A stretch of DNA of 23,759 nucleotides from assembly GCA_937892025.1 (NCBI GenBank), contig CALAVA010000048.1:1-23759 (forward strand), written 5' to 3'. Below the pieces are notes generated by a model that did no database searches, was not told the DNA's origin, and worked only from the letters and a program-made list of their open reading frames with translations. This DNA comes from an uncultured Bacteroidales bacterium (GTDB lineage Bacteria > Bacteroidota > Bacteroidia > Bacteroidales > WCHB1-69). Of this stretch, positions 7,762 to 16,190 are shown piece after piece. Within the stretch, counting starts at the first letter, position 1, and every line of letters starts with the position of its first letter. The position numbers were made by a program, and so were the translations under genes.

Positions 7762-8095
7762 AAATTTCACCTTCTTTCCTGAGCATTTTTGTTTTCACTC
7801 ATCAACGCCGCCGACTTTTTTGTGAGCGGCGTTATCAGCGAAAGTTTTGAAAAGTTTTAAGGAGATAACTCCGAAGTGGCATCAGATAAATTTAGATGTC
7901 CCGATAGTCAGGACGCGACAATCAATTTCACACAATCAACCGCCATCACTCCTTTCAAAATCTCTGCCAACATTAACGGTTAAATTCCAATAATTTTTTT
8001 TAGCGTTGCCGCCCGCCTCAACCGCCGAATCCACCCATCCGGCGGCTCAAACTTTTTTGTTGCAAAAAAAAATTGCTGTGCTAGTTTGTTTTTTC
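7762..8095. other. Non-coding stretch between phage operon and hydE; probable junction
   Basis: I see no convincing gene here. It holds a hairpin with perfect 8-bp arms (AACGCCGC at 7804-7811, GCGGCGTT at 7826-7833) and a second hairpin (CCGCCG 8022-8027 with CGGCGG 8040-8045) followed by a T-run on the plus strand. On the minus strand, AAAGGAGTGATG with a 12-codon ORF could be a phage leader peptide. The composition changes from phage-like to the hydE style between about 7.98 and 8.1 kb. No ribosome binding site precedes hydE, consistent with a join here. Confidence 0.5.
8022..8058 (+). terminator. Hairpin with downstream T-run
   Basis: The stem CCGCCG / CGGCGG has a 12-base loop and is followed after CTCAAAC by TTTTTT (about 8053-8058). 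It resembles a weak intrinsic terminator on the plus strand, but no plus-strand gene is seen immediately upstream. Confidence 0.35.
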
Positions 8096-9556
8096 ATGAT
8101 GGTTGAATATACTAAAGATGAAATTATTGCTTGGCTTGTTGATGAAACAAATGAAGCTTTTTTGTTGCAGCGAGCCGATAAAGTGCGCCATCAATATGTC
8201 GGCGATGAAGTTCATCTGCGCGGTTTAATCGAATTTTCCAACATCTGCCGCAACAATTGCCAATATTGCGGTTTACAACGTGATAACCATCAATTGAAGC
8301 GTTATCATATGCAAGAAGATGAACTTTTGCAGACGGCGCAAAATGCCGTCAATATGGGTTTTAAAACGTTGGTTTTGCAATCGGGCGAAGATGATTTTTA
8401 TGATGCGGATAAAATGTGTAAAATCGTCAGAAACATTAAAAAGCTTGATGTAGCTTTAACTTTAAGCATTGGTGAGCGCGAATTTGATGAATATAAAGCA
8501 TTTAAAAAAGAGGGGGCGGACAGATACTTACTTAGAATAGAAACAACAGACAAAAAACTCTATAAAAAAATGCACCCGAGCGCTGATTTTGATAACCGTG
8601 TAAATTGCCTGTATAACATTAAATCATTAGGTTATGAGGTTGGAACAGGCTGCCTTGTAGGATTACCCGAACAAACAATAGAGTCTTTAGCTGATGATAT
8701 TTTATTTTTTAAAGAACTAAATGCTGATATGGTAGGAATAGGGCCTTTTATAGCTCACAAAGATACCCCTTTAAAAGATTGCAAAAATGACAGTTTTGAG
8801 CTTGCGCTTAAAGTTATGGCACTAACAAGAGTAATGTTGCCCGATATAAATATTCCTGCAACAACGGCAATGGAAACCATAAATCCAAAAATAGAACCTT
8901 CATGGAAAAAAATTCTTATGCCTGCCTTTCAAACCCCGACATTCTTTGCCTTGAAACAATTTTTGTTGGAAGAAAAGGAAAAGGCTCTTGTTTTTCCTCC
9001 TAATAATTTAATTTTCAATGCTTTTAAACTAACCCCTTTTGACAAGGTCAAAGTTGTTTTATTAGGGCAAGACCCTTATCATGGCATAGGACAAGCACAT
9101 GGATTGTGTTTTTCTGTTCCAGATGGCATTCCTTTTCCTAAATCTCTGATAAATATTTTCAAAGAACTTTCAAACGACATAGGTTGTTCTATGCCCAAAA
9201 GTGGCAATCTGGAATTTTGGGCAAAACAAGGTGTCTTGCTACTCAATGCAACACTCACCGTAAGAGCACATGAGGCTGGCTCACATCAAAATAAAGGCTG
9301 GGAAGAATTTACTGATTTTGTCATCAAAAGCATTTCCGACAAAAAACAAGGAGTTGTTTTTCTGCTTTGGGGAAAATATGCTCAAAACAAAGAACATCTT
9401 ATTGATACAAACAAACACTATGTTCTTAAAACTGTTCACCCCTCCCCATTATCGGCCACAAGAGGATTTTTTGGCTGCAAACATTTTTCAAAAACAAATG
9501 AAATACTTATAAAACAAAATCTTGAACCTATTATTTGGGATTTAAACAAACAATGA
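8096..9556 (+). CDS. Truncated HydE radical-SAM protein fused in frame to uracil-DNA glycosylase
   Basis: The continuous frame encodes 486 residues from ATG 8096 (MMVEYTKDEI); the frame is open upstream to 8006 but that part is not HydE-like. Residues 1 to about 263 are HydE, the radical-SAM enzyme of [FeFe]-hydrogenase H-cluster maturation. The 4Fe-4S motif CRNNCQYC (Cys51, 55, 58) is present, with RGLIEFSNIC before it and PATTAMETINPK at the end. Normal HydE continues for roughly 90 more residues (the BATS-type C-terminal region), which is absent. From about residue 264 the protein is a family-1 UDG. I know of no natural HydE-UDG fusion; the shared stretch around AATCCAAAAA suggests a microhomology join. 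Arg codon use also shifts within the HydE part. Confidence 0.8.
   Translation: MMVEYTKDEIIAWLVDETNEAFLLQRADKVRHQYVGDEVHLRGLIEFSNICRNNCQYCGLQRDNHQLKRYHMQEDELLQTAQNAVNMGFKTLVLQSGEDDFYDADKMCKIVRNIKKLDVALTLSIGEREFDEYKAFKKEGADRYLLRIETTDKKLYKKMHPSADFDNRVNCLYNIKSLGYEVGTGCLVGLPEQTIESLADDILFFKELNADMVGIGPFIAHKDTPLKDCKNDSFELALKVMALTRVMLPDINIPATTAMETINPKIEPSWKKILMPAFQTPTFFALKQFLLEEKEKALVFPPNNLIFNAFKLTPFDKVKVVLLGQDPYHGIGQAHGLCFSVPDGIPFPKSLINIFKELSNDIGCSMPKSGNLEFWAKQGVLLLNATLTVRAHEAGSHQNKGWEEFTDFVIKSISDKKQGVVFLLWGKYAQNKEHLIDTNKHYVLKTVHPSPLSATRGFFGCKHFSKTNEILIKQNLEPIIWDLNKQ
8870..9556 (+). CDS. ung: Uracil-DNA glycosylase, family 1 (UDG portion of the fusion)
   Basis: Counted from ATG 8870 this is 228 residues, the normal size for bacterial Ung, which removes uracil from DNA in base-excision repair. 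All family-1 motifs are present: GQDPYH at 66-71 (catalytic Asp and water-activating motif), the LLLNATLTVR segment, LLWGKYAQNK, and HPSPLSA at about 190-196 (catalytic His loop). Typical Ung proteins begin with N-x-K-IEPSW, which matches the sequence here, so the natural start may have been an ATG at or near 8870-8881. It overlaps the UbiA gene by ATGA, showing it belongs with the Bacteroidetes genes that follow rather than with hydE. Confidence 0.93.
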   Translation: METINPKIEPSWKKILMPAFQTPTFFALKQFLLEEKEKALVFPPNNLIFNAFKLTPFDKVKVVLLGQDPYHGIGQAHGLCFSVPDGIPFPKSLINIFKELSNDIGCSMPKSGNLEFWAKQGVLLLNATLTVRAHEAGSHQNKGWEEFTDFVIKSISDKKQGVVFLLWGKYAQNKEHLIDTNKHYVLKTVHPSPLSATRGFFGCKHFSKTNEILIKQNLEPIIWDLNKQ

Positions 9557-10503
9557 CAAAATTTTTGAACTCTTGTGCAACATTGTGGCATCTTTTCCGT
9601 GTCAACAATCTACTTATCATCTTATTGACATTGTATTTGTTACAATATTTTTTGGTCTTACCTATTTTAAACAATAATGCTTATAATAATTGTTTTTCAA
9701 CCTTAGAATGGATATGTTTCGTTTTGAGCATTGTTTTCATTGCAGCAGGAGGCAATTGTGTAAATGATTGCATGGATAGAATTTCTGATGCCGTAAACAA
9801 AAAAAAGCACAAAGCCATCGGACAAAACTTTTCTTACCACACAGGCATTATCATTTATTATATTGTTACAAGTATAGGGCTTCTGTTGGCTATTGTCCCA
9901 AGTTATGGAGAAAATATACCTTGGCTGTTTTTATGTTTTATGCTAACAACCATATCGTTATGGCAATATTCTACTTTTTGGAAAAAAACAATCTTTCTTG
10001 GAAATCTGCTCATAGCAACATTGAGTGCATTGGTGGTCATTCTGCCATTTCTTATTCCTATCAACATGTATAAAGGAACAAATGCAACTATGATTCAAGA
10101 TTTGTGTTTGCTGATGTCTATTTATGGAGGCTTTGCCTTTTTGCTTTCCCTGATTAGAGAGTTAATAAAAACGATGGAAGATGTACGTGGAGATGCCCAT
10201 GCTCATTGTAGAACCATCGCTGTTGTATATGGTATCAAAAAAACAAAAAAAATTGTTCTCTGGCTAACGGCAATCGTTACTATCATATTGATTATCACTA
10301 CAATTCTATTGGTTCTGTATCAAAAATTTATCTTTGCTACTTATGTTGGAATCGCCATTGTTTTGCCTTGTTGTTTGCTTTTATATGAAATTTTCAAAAT
10401 CAAAAACAGCAAAAACTGCCATAATTCCAGTCTAATAACAAAAGGCATTATGCTAACAGGTATTTTGTCGACCGTTTTGACATATTTGTTTTTGCTGAAA
10501 TAG
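9553..10503 (+). CDS. UbiA-family prenyltransferase
   Basis: This 316-residue integral membrane protein has about eight or nine hydrophobic helices. The two UbiA active-site motifs are visible: NDCMDRISD (NDxxDxxxD) near residue 75, and RELIKTMEDVRGDAH, matching the second Asp-rich motif. The enzyme condenses an isoprenoid diphosphate with an acceptor. Bacteroidetes relatives are usually annotated as geranylgeranylglycerol-phosphate geranylgeranyltransferase-like, but the acceptor cannot be read from sequence. I start at ATG 9553, which overlaps the ung stop (ATGA); the upstream TTG is unlikely. The spacing suggests co-transcription with ung. Confidence 0.85.
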   Translation: MTKFLNSCATLWHLFRVNNLLIILLTLYLLQYFLVLPILNNNAYNNCFSTLEWICFVLSIVFIAAGGNCVNDCMDRISDAVNKKKHKAIGQNFSYHTGIIIYYIVTSIGLLLAIVPSYGENIPWLFLCFMLTTISLWQYSTFWKKTIFLGNLLIATLSALVVILPFLIPINMYKGTNATMIQDLCLLMSIYGGFAFLLSLIRELIKTMEDVRGDAHAHCRTIAVVYGIKKTKKIVLWLTAIVTIILIITTILLVLYQKFIFATYVGIAIVLPCCLLLYEIFKIKNSKNCHNSSLITKGIMLTGILSTVLTYLFLLK

Positions 10504-10623
10504 ATTTCTAATACTTTCTGCCCTAAAAACAAAATATCTTTCCAATCACTATTTATAGAAATCACCTTAAAAATAAAATTGTCGTTTTTGTAATCATCTT
10601 ATCTTTTTCTCAAAAAATTTATG

Positions 10624-10631
10624 TATCTTTG
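10624..10631 (+). promoter_or_regulatory. Bacteroidetes-type promoter -7 box upstream of recA
   Basis: TATCTTTG matches the Bacteroidetes sigma-ABfr -7 consensus TAnnTTTG and lies 43 bases before the recA ATG. A clear -33 TTTG is not obvious. No LexA/SOS-box-like palindrome is seen between it and recA. Confidence 0.65.
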
Positions 10632-10674
10632 CCAAAAAGTTTGTTAAACCAAGATTAAATATAAAAGAAAAAAG

Positions 10675-11709
10675 ATGGCAAAAGAAGCAAAAAACGATAA
10701 TTCAGAAAAATTAAAGGTATTAAATTCCACATTAGAACGCTTGGAAAAACTCTACGGAAAAGGCTCTATCATGAAGATGGGCGATACAGAAATAGAAAAA
10801 ATGGATGTCATTTCAACAGGGTCTTTAGGTTTAGATATAGCACTGGGAGTCAATGGTTTTCCAAAAGGTCGTATCATAGAAATCTTTGGACCGGAATCTT
10901 CAGGGAAAACCACCTTGGCTATTCATGCCATAGCAGAATCCCAAAAGAATGGTGGAATTGCCGCTTTTATAGATGCCGAACACGCTTTTGATCGTTTTTA
11001 TGCAGAAAAATTAGGTGTAGATATTCAAAATTTGTTGATTTCCCAACCCGACAATGGTGAACAAGCCTTAGAAATTGCCGATAATCTTATTCGTTCTGGA
11101 GCAATAGACATTATTGTAATAGATTCTGTTGCGGCTTTGACACCCAAAAGCGAAATAGAAGGAGAAATGGGCGATTCTAAAATGGGCTTGCAGGCCCGTT
11201 TGATGTCCCAAGCACTCCGAAAACTTACGGCTACCATAAGCAAAACCAATTGTTGTTGCATTTTTATTAATCAGTTGCGAGAAAAAATCGGTATTATGTT
11301 TGGTAATCCCGAAACAACAACAGGTGGCAATGCTCTCAAATTCTATTCTTCTGTCCGTATAGACATACGCAGACAAACTCAAATAAAAGAAGGCGATGAA
11401 GTTATTGGTAATCATGTAAAAGTAAAGGTTGTAAAAAACAAAGTAGCACCTCCTTTCCGTACAGCAGAATTTGATATTATGTACGGCAAAGGCATTTCCA
11501 AAAGTGGCGAAATTGTCGATTTGGGCGTAGAATACAATATCATAAAGAAAAGTGGATCTTGGTTTTCTTATGGTGAAACCAAACTCGGACAAGGTCGTGA
11601 AGCGGTAAAACAAATTATAGAAGACAATCCTGAATTGGCAGAAGAACTTGAAACTAAAATAAAAGAAGCCCTGCTTGCCAAAAACGTTAAACCAGAACCA
11701 CAAGTATAA
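10675..11709 (+). CDS. recA: RecA recombinase
   Basis: This is a 344-residue complete RecA. It shows Walker A GPESSGKT at residues 72-79, the AFIDAEHAFD segment, Walker B IIVIDSVAALTP, L1 around EGEMGDSKMG, the FINQLREKIG stretch before L2 and the GGNALKFYSSVR region. The DAEHAFDRFYAEKLG variant is characteristic of Bacteroidetes. RecA catalyses strand exchange and LexA co-cleavage. A typical promoter lies upstream and the next gene starts directly after the stop codon. The acidic C-terminal tail is short, ending KPEPQV. Confidence 0.98.
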   Translation: MAKEAKNDNSEKLKVLNSTLERLEKLYGKGSIMKMGDTEIEKMDVISTGSLGLDIALGVNGFPKGRIIEIFGPESSGKTTLAIHAIAESQKNGGIAAFIDAEHAFDRFYAEKLGVDIQNLLISQPDNGEQALEIADNLIRSGAIDIIVIDSVAALTPKSEIEGEMGDSKMGLQARLMSQALRKLTATISKTNCCCIFINQLREKIGIMFGNPETTTGGNALKFYSSVRIDIRRQTQIKEGDEVIGNHVKVKVVKNKVAPPFRTAEFDIMYGKGISKSGEIVDLGVEYNIIKKSGSWFSYGETKLGQGREAVKQIIEDNPELAEELETKIKEALLAKNVKPEPQV

Positions 11710-12702
11710 ATGCAAAAAATTGTAAATCTTTGCTTGGTTTTTGTTGTCTTTTGTTGTATCTGTTGTCATAGGCAAACACAACAAAAATATGATGCTAATA
11801 CACCACAAGAATTGATTGATTTGTATGAAAAAATAAATAAAGATGCTAAAAATCCTGAACTTTTCAACAATTTAGCCTTATATTTTATTAAAAATCAGCA
11901 ACTTGACAGTGCGTTAAATGCTATTTCCAAAGCAATAAACTTGGATTCCACCAATGAGAATTATTTTTTGACATTATCAGATGTTTATTTTGCTCAAACC
12001 AACGTTGATTTATCTGAAGACGCCTTAGAAAAAGCATTGTCTATCAATCCTAAAAATGAAGAAGCCTCACTAAAATTAGCAGAACTTCATTTTTTGCTCA
12101 AACGTTATGATTTGTCCCAAAAGTTTGTAGAACAAACATTAAAACTAAATGATTATAATCCTAAAGCCTATTTTCTTTTAGGTTGGATTTTTCGAGAAAA
12201 AGGCGATACGACTATGGCTATCAGCAATTATCTAAAAGCAACAGAACAAAACTCAGACTATTATGATGCCTATATGGAATTAGGTATTTTGTATCAAAGT
12301 CGTCTTAATGCCTTGGCTGTTGATTACTATAACAACGCCTTAAATTGTAAGCCCAATGATTTTCAAGCCTTATACAATAAAGCAATGTTTTATCAAGAAA
12401 CCGAAGACTATGACAAAGCCTTGGAAATCTATAAGATGATTTTACAAAATGATGGTCATAACAAATTGGCACTGCATAATATGGGTTGGATATATTTGGC
12501 ACAAAGAAAATACGAAGAGGGTTTTGTCTTTTTCTCCAAAGCAATAGAAGAAGATGAATCTTATATTGAAGCCATATACAATCGTGGACTCTGTTCTGAA
12601 ATGCTAAACGAAACAGATAAGGCTCGACAAGATTTTATGTATTGTCTAAAACTTAATGACCATTATCAATTGGCAATAGATGGCTTGAACCGTTTAAATT
12701 AA
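11710..12702 (+). CDS. TPR-repeat protein, probably exported or lipid-anchored
   Basis: This encodes 330 residues. A hydrophobic N-terminus with a cysteine cluster (VNLCLVFVVFCCICC) suggests a signal peptide, perhaps a lipoprotein with a non-standard lipobox. The rest is about eight tetratricopeptide repeats, seen from the recurring A/L/Y/P spacing (for example LDSALNAISKAINLDSTNENY, and KALEIYKMILQNDGHNKLAL). The ATG begins immediately after the recA stop codon, so it is co-transcribed with recA. TPR proteins mediate protein interactions; the partner is unknown. It lacks a catalytic domain. Confidence 0.85.
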   Translation: MQKIVNLCLVFVVFCCICCHRQTQQKYDANTPQELIDLYEKINKDAKNPELFNNLALYFIKNQQLDSALNAISKAINLDSTNENYFLTLSDVYFAQTNVDLSEDALEKALSINPKNEEASLKLAELHFLLKRYDLSQKFVEQTLKLNDYNPKAYFLLGWIFREKGDTTMAISNYLKATEQNSDYYDAYMELGILYQSRLNALAVDYYNNALNCKPNDFQALYNKAMFYQETEDYDKALEIYKMILQNDGHNKLALHNMGWIYLAQRKYEEGFVFFSKAIEEDESYIEAIYNRGLCSEMLNETDKARQDFMYCLKLNDHYQLAIDGLNRLN

Positions 12703-12708
12703 TTGCTT

Positions 12709-13857
12709 ATGAACAAACAAACGCAATCCAAATTTATCGGAACAATATCAGCACTTTTAATTATAGCCTTGTTAATATTTTTGGCATGGTATTTTTCATC
12801 TATCACCATTTATATTATAATTTCTGTCATTATTACCCTATTGGCAACCCCAATAAAACAATTGTTACAGAAAATAAAAATTCGCAATAAGCAAATGGGC
12901 AATGTCCCTTCAAGTTTATTGGCTTTAATCGTTATTATTGGTTTTATTACATTAGTTTTCTTTGTGGTTATTCCTCCTATTCATCGGCAGATAAACGTCA
13001 TTGCCAATGTTGATGTAGATGCTTTCAAAAATACGTATAATGAACATTTGCAAAATATTGACAACGGATTGCAGAATGTTGGCATTTTGGCAGAAAACGA
13101 AAGTTTAGAAGAAATCGTTATAGACACTGTGGTTGAAAAAATAAAAACTTTAAACATTTCAACCTTGTTTAGCAATGTGTTTCAATTTATTGGAGATTTA
13201 TTTTTAGGGATTTTTTCTATCTTGTTTATCTCTTTTTTCTTTTTAAAGGATATTCCGAAAATGCAATACAATATCATTAATATGATGCCCAATCGTTTTC
13301 AAAGAAAAACTTCTCATATATTGAATCGTTCACAAAAATTATTATCAAACTATTTCACAGGTCTTGCTGTTGAAGTGGTGATAATGGGAGTCTTGGAGTT
13401 TATTTTATTAAGTATCTTACGGATAGAAAACGCATTGTTAATTTCTGTTTTAGGAGGGTTATTGGTGATAATTCCTTATTTAGGTTCAATAATCGCTTGT
13501 GTTTTGGGTTGTATATTTGCCATCATAGGAGCATATATGCTTAATACAGAGGTTTTTATAGGTATAATTATACTAAAAGTGGTTGGAACCTTTATTTTTT
13601 GTCGTTTGTTGGATAATTTTTTTCTACAACCATATATTGCCTCCCGTACAGTCAGTGCCCATCCGTTAGAAATATTTTTAGTGATATTAGTTTCTGGGAC
13701 AATTGCGGGAGTTCCGGGTATGATGTTGGGAATACCGGCTTATTCTATTATCAGAATCATAGCAAGCGAACTTTTTGAAAACAACAATTTTGTAAAAACT
13801 TTAACAAAAAATTTGGAGGGGAATCCTACACAAGACCAACAAGAAACAAAAGAATGA
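12709..13857 (+). CDS. AI-2E/PerM-family membrane transporter
   Basis: This encodes 382 residues from ATG 12709 (MNKQTQSKF). It has paired N-terminal transmembrane helices, a soluble insert (about 75-150), then a cluster of helices with the family signature GGLLVIIPYLGSIIACVLG and near the end AHPLEIFLVILVSGTIAGVPGMMLGIPAYSIIR. AI-2E family members (PerM, TqsA, YtvI) are ion or small-molecule exporters; the substrate cannot be predicted. It lies six bases after the TPR gene and overlaps the next gene by ATGA, so it is part of the same operon. Confidence 0.88.
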   Translation: MNKQTQSKFIGTISALLIIALLIFLAWYFSSITIYIIISVIITLLATPIKQLLQKIKIRNKQMGNVPSSLLALIVIIGFITLVFFVVIPPIHRQINVIANVDVDAFKNTYNEHLQNIDNGLQNVGILAENESLEEIVIDTVVEKIKTLNISTLFSNVFQFIGDLFLGIFSILFISFFFLKDIPKMQYNIINMMPNRFQRKTSHILNRSQKLLSNYFTGLAVEVVIMGVLEFILLSILRIENALLISVLGGLLVIIPYLGSIIACVLGCIFAIIGAYMLNTEVFIGIIILKVVGTFIFCRLLDNFFLQPYIASRTVSAHPLEIFLVILVSGTIAGVPGMMLGIPAYSIIRIIASELFENNNFVKTLTKNLEGNPTQDQQETKE

Positions 13858-14396
13858 TGAAAAAATTGTCTATGGAAGAATTAGGGCGACTGTCTGTTGA
13901 AGAATTTAAACAGACAAAAAAACTTCCACTTGTGGTTGTTTTGGACAATATTCGTAGTATGAATAATATCGGTTCTGTTTTCAGAACGGCAGACGCTTTT
14001 AAAATAGAAAAAATTTTTCTTTGTGGCATTACAGCACAACCTCCACATAAAGATATTGAAAAAACAGCATTAGGAGCAACACAATCTGTTGATTGGGCAT
14101 ATTTCACAAACACATTAGAGGCTATTGATTGGCTTCAAAAAGAAAAATATCAGTTGTTCTCCGTAGAACAAACTACAGATAGTCTTCTTTTACATCATGT
14201 GCAATGGGATGGACAAACTAAAATTGCCCTTATTTTTGGAAATGAAGTACATGGAGTAGAACAAAACGTAATTGATAAATGTGAAAAGAGTATTGAAATT
14301 CCCCAATTTGGCACCAAACATTCTTTGAATATTGCGGTAAGTGCAGGTGTTGTTCTGTGGCATTTTTGTCAATTATATCTTCAAAATAATCAGTGA
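13854..14396 (+). CDS. SpoU/TrmH-family RNA 2'-O-methyltransferase
   Basis: This 180-residue SPOUT methyltransferase has the three SpoU motifs in order: VVVLDNIRSMNNIGSVFRTADAF near residues 27-50, LIFGNEVHGV, and IEIPQFGTKHSLNIAVSAGVVLW near the end, forming the trefoil-knot SAM site. It is short, lacking the N-terminal substrate-binding domain of RlmB, and resembles TrmH-like enzymes common in Bacteroidetes. The RNA target (tRNA or rRNA) is not determined. The start ATG 13854 overlaps the transporter stop, with a second ATG directly after it. Confidence 0.92.
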   Translation: MMKKLSMEELGRLSVEEFKQTKKLPLVVVLDNIRSMNNIGSVFRTADAFKIEKIFLCGITAQPPHKDIEKTALGATQSVDWAYFTNTLEAIDWLQKEKYQLFSVEQTTDSLLLHHVQWDGQTKIALIFGNEVHGVEQNVIDKCEKSIEIPQFGTKHSLNIAVSAGVVLWHFCQLYLQNNQ

Positions 14397-15697
14397 TGTT
14401 GCTTGTTTTTGTTCCGCAACAAACAGAAAGACTGAAATATATTTTTCGGCATATCTTTTCAGAAAGATTAGGCGTGGAATTTGAACTATGTACAAATAAA
14501 TCAGATTTTCAAGCGTATAAAGGTATAAAAATAGCTTACGGAACTGCTTTTACAAATGTGCCTTTTATTGAAGCAAAGTCATTGTTGTTTGAACAAGATA
14601 TTCATATTCAAAACATACAAATAGATGAAATACAAGGGAATAAGATTTTATTTAAAAGTACAACACCTGACTTTTTAGGATTTGATGTTTTTGCGGCTTG
14701 TTTTTATTGCTTAAGTCGTTATGAAGAATATGTACAAGAAACTACTGATACGATAGGTCGGTTTTCTCCGGAAAATAGTTGGGCTTTTTCGCAAAATTGT
14801 TTAGATAAAGCAATGGTTGACAGATGGATATATATATTGAAAGAAAAATTGTTATCCGTTTTCCCTCAATTGAACATTCATCTACCTAAATTTGAATTTA
14901 TTCCTACATACGATATTGATATAGCCTATTGCTACAAAAACAAAGGCTTTTGGCTGTCAATAGCAGGACTTGTAAAACAATTTTTACGATTAGATTTTCA
15001 GGGAATTATACATCGATTTAAAGTGCTTTGGGCAAACAAACAAGACCCATACGATAATTTTGATTATTTAGAAACACTTCATAAAAGATATGACCTACAA
15101 GCCATTTTTTTCTTTTTAGTCGCTCAAAAACGCAGTAAATACGACAAAAACACATCTATAAAAAACACAGATTTTCAACAAATTATTTTAAAAACTGCAC
15201 AACAAAATCAAATAGGATGGCATGCCTCTTTTCAAAGTTTTGATAACAAAGATATACAAAAACAAGAAATAGATATTTTGCAAAAATTTAGTCAACAAAT
15301 AGTTGTCCAAAATAGATTTCATTATTTGCATTTTAAACTACCACAAAGTTATAACAACCTGATAATAAATAATATAAAATTTGATTTCTCAATGGGGTAT
15401 GCCTCTGTATTAGGCTGGAGAGCGTCTACGTGTTCTTCTTTTTTGTTTTTTGATTTAGAAACAAACAAACAAACTTCTTTAAGAATTTATCCACTATTTT
15501 GCATGGAAAATCAATTGCTAAAAATGGAAAATGAAATTATAGTTATAGAACAACTTTGCAAAGCCATACAAGAAACACAAAATTATAATGGCACTTTTGT
15601 GTCATTGTTTCACCAACAGAGTTTTGCCCCAAGCAAAGACAATAATTGGAAAAAAATATACGAATCAATGTTGAATTTTATTTACAGAAATAAGTAG
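14396..15697 (+). CDS. DUF7033/polysaccharide-deacetylase-like protein
   Basis: This encodes 433 residues from the ATG that shares a base with the trmH-like stop (TGATG). The N-terminal half contains the LGFDVFAACFYCLSRYEEY / GRFSPENSWAF region typical of the Bacteroidetes DUF7033 domain. The second half begins FIPTYDIDIAY, where TYDID resembles the catalytic Asp motif of NodB-type deacetylases, and continues with QIGWHASFQS in the histidine-motif position. Relatives are annotated as polysaccharide deacetylase family proteins. Whether the active-site set is complete is unclear, so enzymatic function is tentative. It is the last gene of the recA-linked plus-strand run. Confidence 0.75.
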   Translation: MLLVFVPQQTERLKYIFRHIFSERLGVEFELCTNKSDFQAYKGIKIAYGTAFTNVPFIEAKSLLFEQDIHIQNIQIDEIQGNKILFKSTTPDFLGFDVFAACFYCLSRYEEYVQETTDTIGRFSPENSWAFSQNCLDKAMVDRWIYILKEKLLSVFPQLNIHLPKFEFIPTYDIDIAYCYKNKGFWLSIAGLVKQFLRLDFQGIIHRFKVLWANKQDPYDNFDYLETLHKRYDLQAIFFFLVAQKRSKYDKNTSIKNTDFQQIILKTAQQNQIGWHASFQSFDNKDIQKQEIDILQKFSQQIVVQNRFHYLHFKLPQSYNNLIINNIKFDFSMGYASVLGWRASTCSSFLFFDLETNKQTSLRIYPLFCMENQLLKMENEIIVIEQLCKAIQETQNYNGTFVSLFHQQSFAPSKDNNWKKIYESMLNFIYRNK

Positions 15698-15914
15698 AAA
15701 TAGTTTGCACGAAAAAACTGCATAGCTAAATTCCATAAAAGAAACCGCAACTTTTTGAAAAAACGAGACTAAAAAAAGACGTTATCCCCCAGCAAAGGAA
15801 GAAAAAAGCCACTCTCACCTTACAAGTACCCTTAAAATATAGGGCATCTTATTTTGATATGGTGATAAATGATATCTTTATGTTGAATTGTCATTCTTAT
15901 AGCAAGATTTTTAG

Positions 15915-15922
15915 TATCTTTG
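15915..15922 (+). promoter_or_regulatory. Bacteroidetes -7 box with no downstream gene
   Basis: TATCTTTG lies here, with a TTG at 15888-15890 as a possible -33 element. No ORF follows on this strand before the terminator at about 16108-16135, so it probably drives a non-coding transcript. Confidence 0.55.
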
Positions 15923-15929
15923 CATTGCA

Positions 15930-16137
15930 AAATTTAAAGTAGTAATCTGTTGAAATAGAATAAGATTAACATATTATAAATCATAGCGTTTGCTATGCTT
16001 TAATAGTGCTTATTCTATTAATATTCAATTTACTATATTTTTATAATTGGTAACAAGTAACATAATAGCAACAATTTTGGATATAAATTTTGAGTAACAA
16101 CAATAAGAAAAGCCACCTGTAAAGATGGCTTTTTTGT
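15930..16137 (+). ncRNA. Candidate structured small RNA of about 200 nt
   Basis: Downstream of a TATCTTTG promoter box the sequence can fold into one extended hairpin of four stacked stems: TAGTA 15940-15944 with TACTA 16031-16035; TTGAA 15950-15954 with TTCAA 16024-16028; ATAGAATAAG 15955-15964 with CTTATTCTAT 16009-16018; and CATAGC 15982-15987 with GCTATG 15992-15997. An intrinsic terminator closes the unit. Size and a long interrupted hairpin would suit 6S-type or other regulatory RNA, but I do not recognise a known family. Confidence 0.4.
16108..16135 (+). terminator. Intrinsic terminator after the candidate small RNA
   Basis: AAAAGCCA 16108-16115 pairs with TGGCTTTT 16126-16133 and the T-run continues to 16135, so it functions on the plus strand. 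The A-run before the stem makes it potentially bidirectional. Confidence 0.75.
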
Positions 16138-16159
16138 TACTTGTTCAGACGATGCGAAG

Positions 16160-16190
16160 TAAAAAGAAAACCGCCCTTTTGAGGCGGTTC
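16160..16190 (-). terminator. Intrinsic terminator for the minus-strand DUF6266 gene
   Basis: On the minus strand AACCGCC, loop, GGCGGTT (plus 16183-16189 and 16169-16175) is followed by TTCTTTTT. It lies about 100 bases downstream of the DUF6266 stop. Confidence 0.75.

Noticed and set aside
7859..7984. 35-codon plus-strand ORF starting GTG after AAGGAG
   Set aside because: It has a ribosome-binding-like site but no family resemblance and lies antisense to the phage leader region; it is too short to support.
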